In this document: positions 62,991-64,000 of the stretch, in pieces
Numbering within the stretch: the first letter of the stretch is position 1
Layout: each line of letters starts with the position of its first letter
Assembly (NCBI GenBank): GCA_045652705.1
Contig: JAZRUV010000001.1
Location: forward strand, 1-64,000
Origin: UMGS1649 sp045652705
GTDB taxonomy: Bacteria > Bacillota > Clostridia > TANB77 > CAG-465
Reading direction: 5' to 3'
Length of the DNA stretch: 64,000 nt
Position numbers and translations under genes: made by a program
Notes under the pieces: model-generated
Told to the model about the DNA's origin: nothing
The model's database searches: none
Seen by the model: the letters and a program-made list of their open reading frames with translations, nothing else

Positions 62991-64000
62991 TTATTTACTT
63001 TTTATTCCCTCTATTTTTATACGCTTATCCTCGCAAGCAAGCTTTAACTTTTCTGCCCTATATGAACATATTTTATATTGCTTCTTTCCATCGAACTTTA
63101 TAGTTACGCATTTTGTATATGTGTTACTTTCTAATTTAGGATATTCCGTTATTATTAGACTGGCTTTAGTTTCTTCTAAAGTTTCAAATGTTGTCATAAA
63201 ACCCGTACCTGTACCGCCTCTTTCTTTATTAGTTGTGACCGCCTCTAGTCCTAATTTCATTAATGTATCAATTGTAAAATCTACACCCGTATCATAAATA
63301 GACAATTCGTATTTCTTATTCTTAACACCAAGTATCGCAAGAACTTCCTTGTTATTCTCATCACTCAAACTAACTGCATTTATAGCATCTCTTAAATGGT
63401 CGCCTATTAATGTTTCTAATTTGTCTTTAGAAATTAAGTTATTAACTAAATAATGAATATTACCTATTACTTTTAACTTGAAATTAATGTCGTTTTTCTG
63501 ACACTCACTTTGCATATACTTAAACATATTGTCTATTTCTGGCATTTCAGTTTCATCAAGTTTTGGTAGTTCCTTAACTTCCTCAAATCTTTCAGAATAT
63601 TCATTAGTTAGTGATTCTATTATTTTTAAAACATTCGGGCTTATATTTTCTTTATCTATATTATATGAATTCATATTACTTGCTACCATCAACTCTAACG
63701 CTTTTTGCCTGTTATAGAATTCGTGTGTAATTTTGCTTACATTCTTCTTATCTTGTTTTAATGCATCTATTTCATTTTGCTTTTCAATTAATTCTTTCTT
63801 GTACTCTTCCATAGTGTCTGTAAGTAGCTTTTGTTTGTAATGCATAGTTAACATCTTATGAATTGTGAAATACATTACAACTCCTATTATTAAAAATGAT
63901 ATTATTAAACTCCATGTTATTTGATCATATTTTGCTCCTAATAAGCAATAAAGAATTATCATAATCGTACTTATATTAATTATTATAATATTTGTTACTT
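62991..64000 (-). CDS. GHKL-family sensor kinase, start beyond the window
   Basis: The frame stays open to the window edge with no in-frame stop upstream of the first ATG (63962), so the gene is cut. Visible are the last membrane helix, a helical stretch with KITHEFYNRQK (candidate phospho-His), and an ATPase domain with LIGDHLRDAINAVS (N-box), SIYDTGVDF and ERGGTGTGF. This is the AgrC-like type used in peptide sensing; the partner response regulator and peptide gene are not in view. Confidence 0.8.
   Translation of the reverse strand, partial: VTNIIIINISTIMIILYCLLGAKYDQITWSLIISFLIIGVVMYFTIHKMLTMHYKQKLLTDTMEEYKKELIEKQNEIDALKQDKKNVSKITHEFYNRQKALELMVASNMNSYNIDKENISPNVLKIIESLTNEYSERFEEVKELPKLDETEMPEIDNMFKYMQSECQKNDINFKLKVIGNIHYLVNNLISKDKLETLIGDHLRDAINAVSLSDENNKEVLAILGVKNKKYELSIYDTGVDFTIDTLMKLGLEAVTTNKERGGTGTGFMTTFETLEETKASLIITEYPKLESNTYTKCVTIKFDGKKQYKICSYRAEKLKLACEDKRIKIEGIKSK

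Noticed and set aside
1..64000. tRNA or rRNA genes
   Set aside because: No cloverleaf-type or rRNA-like G/C-rich stretch was seen by eye in any intergenic region.

Overview
The window looks like a low-GC Gram-positive chromosome, most probably a gut-type member of the Clostridia (Bacillota). The DNA is strongly A/T-rich, ribosome binding sites are strong GGAGG types, and consensus TTGACA-N17-TATAAT promoters are common. The marker genes clpP-clpX, cdaA, plsY, whiA, a YneA-like SOS gene, greA-lysS and pta all fit this. No rRNA, tRNA or CRISPR array was seen.

Layout, left to right. 1-335: the 3' end of an IS605-family tnpB with its right end. 376-10440: a small two-helix membrane protein, a cyclic beta-1,2-glucan synthase split over two overlapping genes, and two unknown genes. 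10490-13807: tig-clpP-clpX. 13790-19540: small accessory genes separated by shared terminators, including a LysM/YneA-like gene under a promoter with three LexA-type boxes, a tyrosine recombinase beside a pair of long inverted repeats, a secreted nuclease-fold protein and yebC. 19590-25770: a MacB/FtsX-type ABC transporter, a four-gene operon of mostly unknown proteins and a predicted thiol peptidase/transglutaminase-fold protein. 25780-32840: a leftward housekeeping group (lytic transglycosylase, polA, hemW, whiA, prmC, HAD phosphatase, rpmE). 32930-35095: accessory genes, with a type III toxin-antitoxin locus (ToxIN) at 34317-35093. 35100-39200: leftward housekeeping and nucleotide-related genes including tsaD. 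39246-47708: an exopolysaccharide operon of eight genes from one strong promoter. 47747-49273: an HTH regulator with two micro-ORFs, and a class III Fic enzyme. 49299-57076: lysS, greA, cdaA, pta, plsY, der and others. 57199-64000: an MFS transporter, a DUF5050-like protein, ASCH and GNAT genes, an Fe-S aldo/keto reductase, and the 3' part of a GHKL sensor kinase that runs off the window.

The most striking item is the ToxIN locus. A perfect consensus promoter drives three 38-39-nt direct repeats, each of which can fold as an H-type pseudoknot, with a compensatory base change in the middle repeat. A terminator hairpin follows, then a ToxN/AbiQ-family endoribonuclease gene. This is the layout of phage-defence type III toxin-antitoxin systems.

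Other points of note are the recombinase-linked inverted repeats (a candidate invertible segment), the triple SOS box without lexA nearby, an internally shortened WhiA, and a three-gene operon of a regulator plus two tiny membrane peptides.
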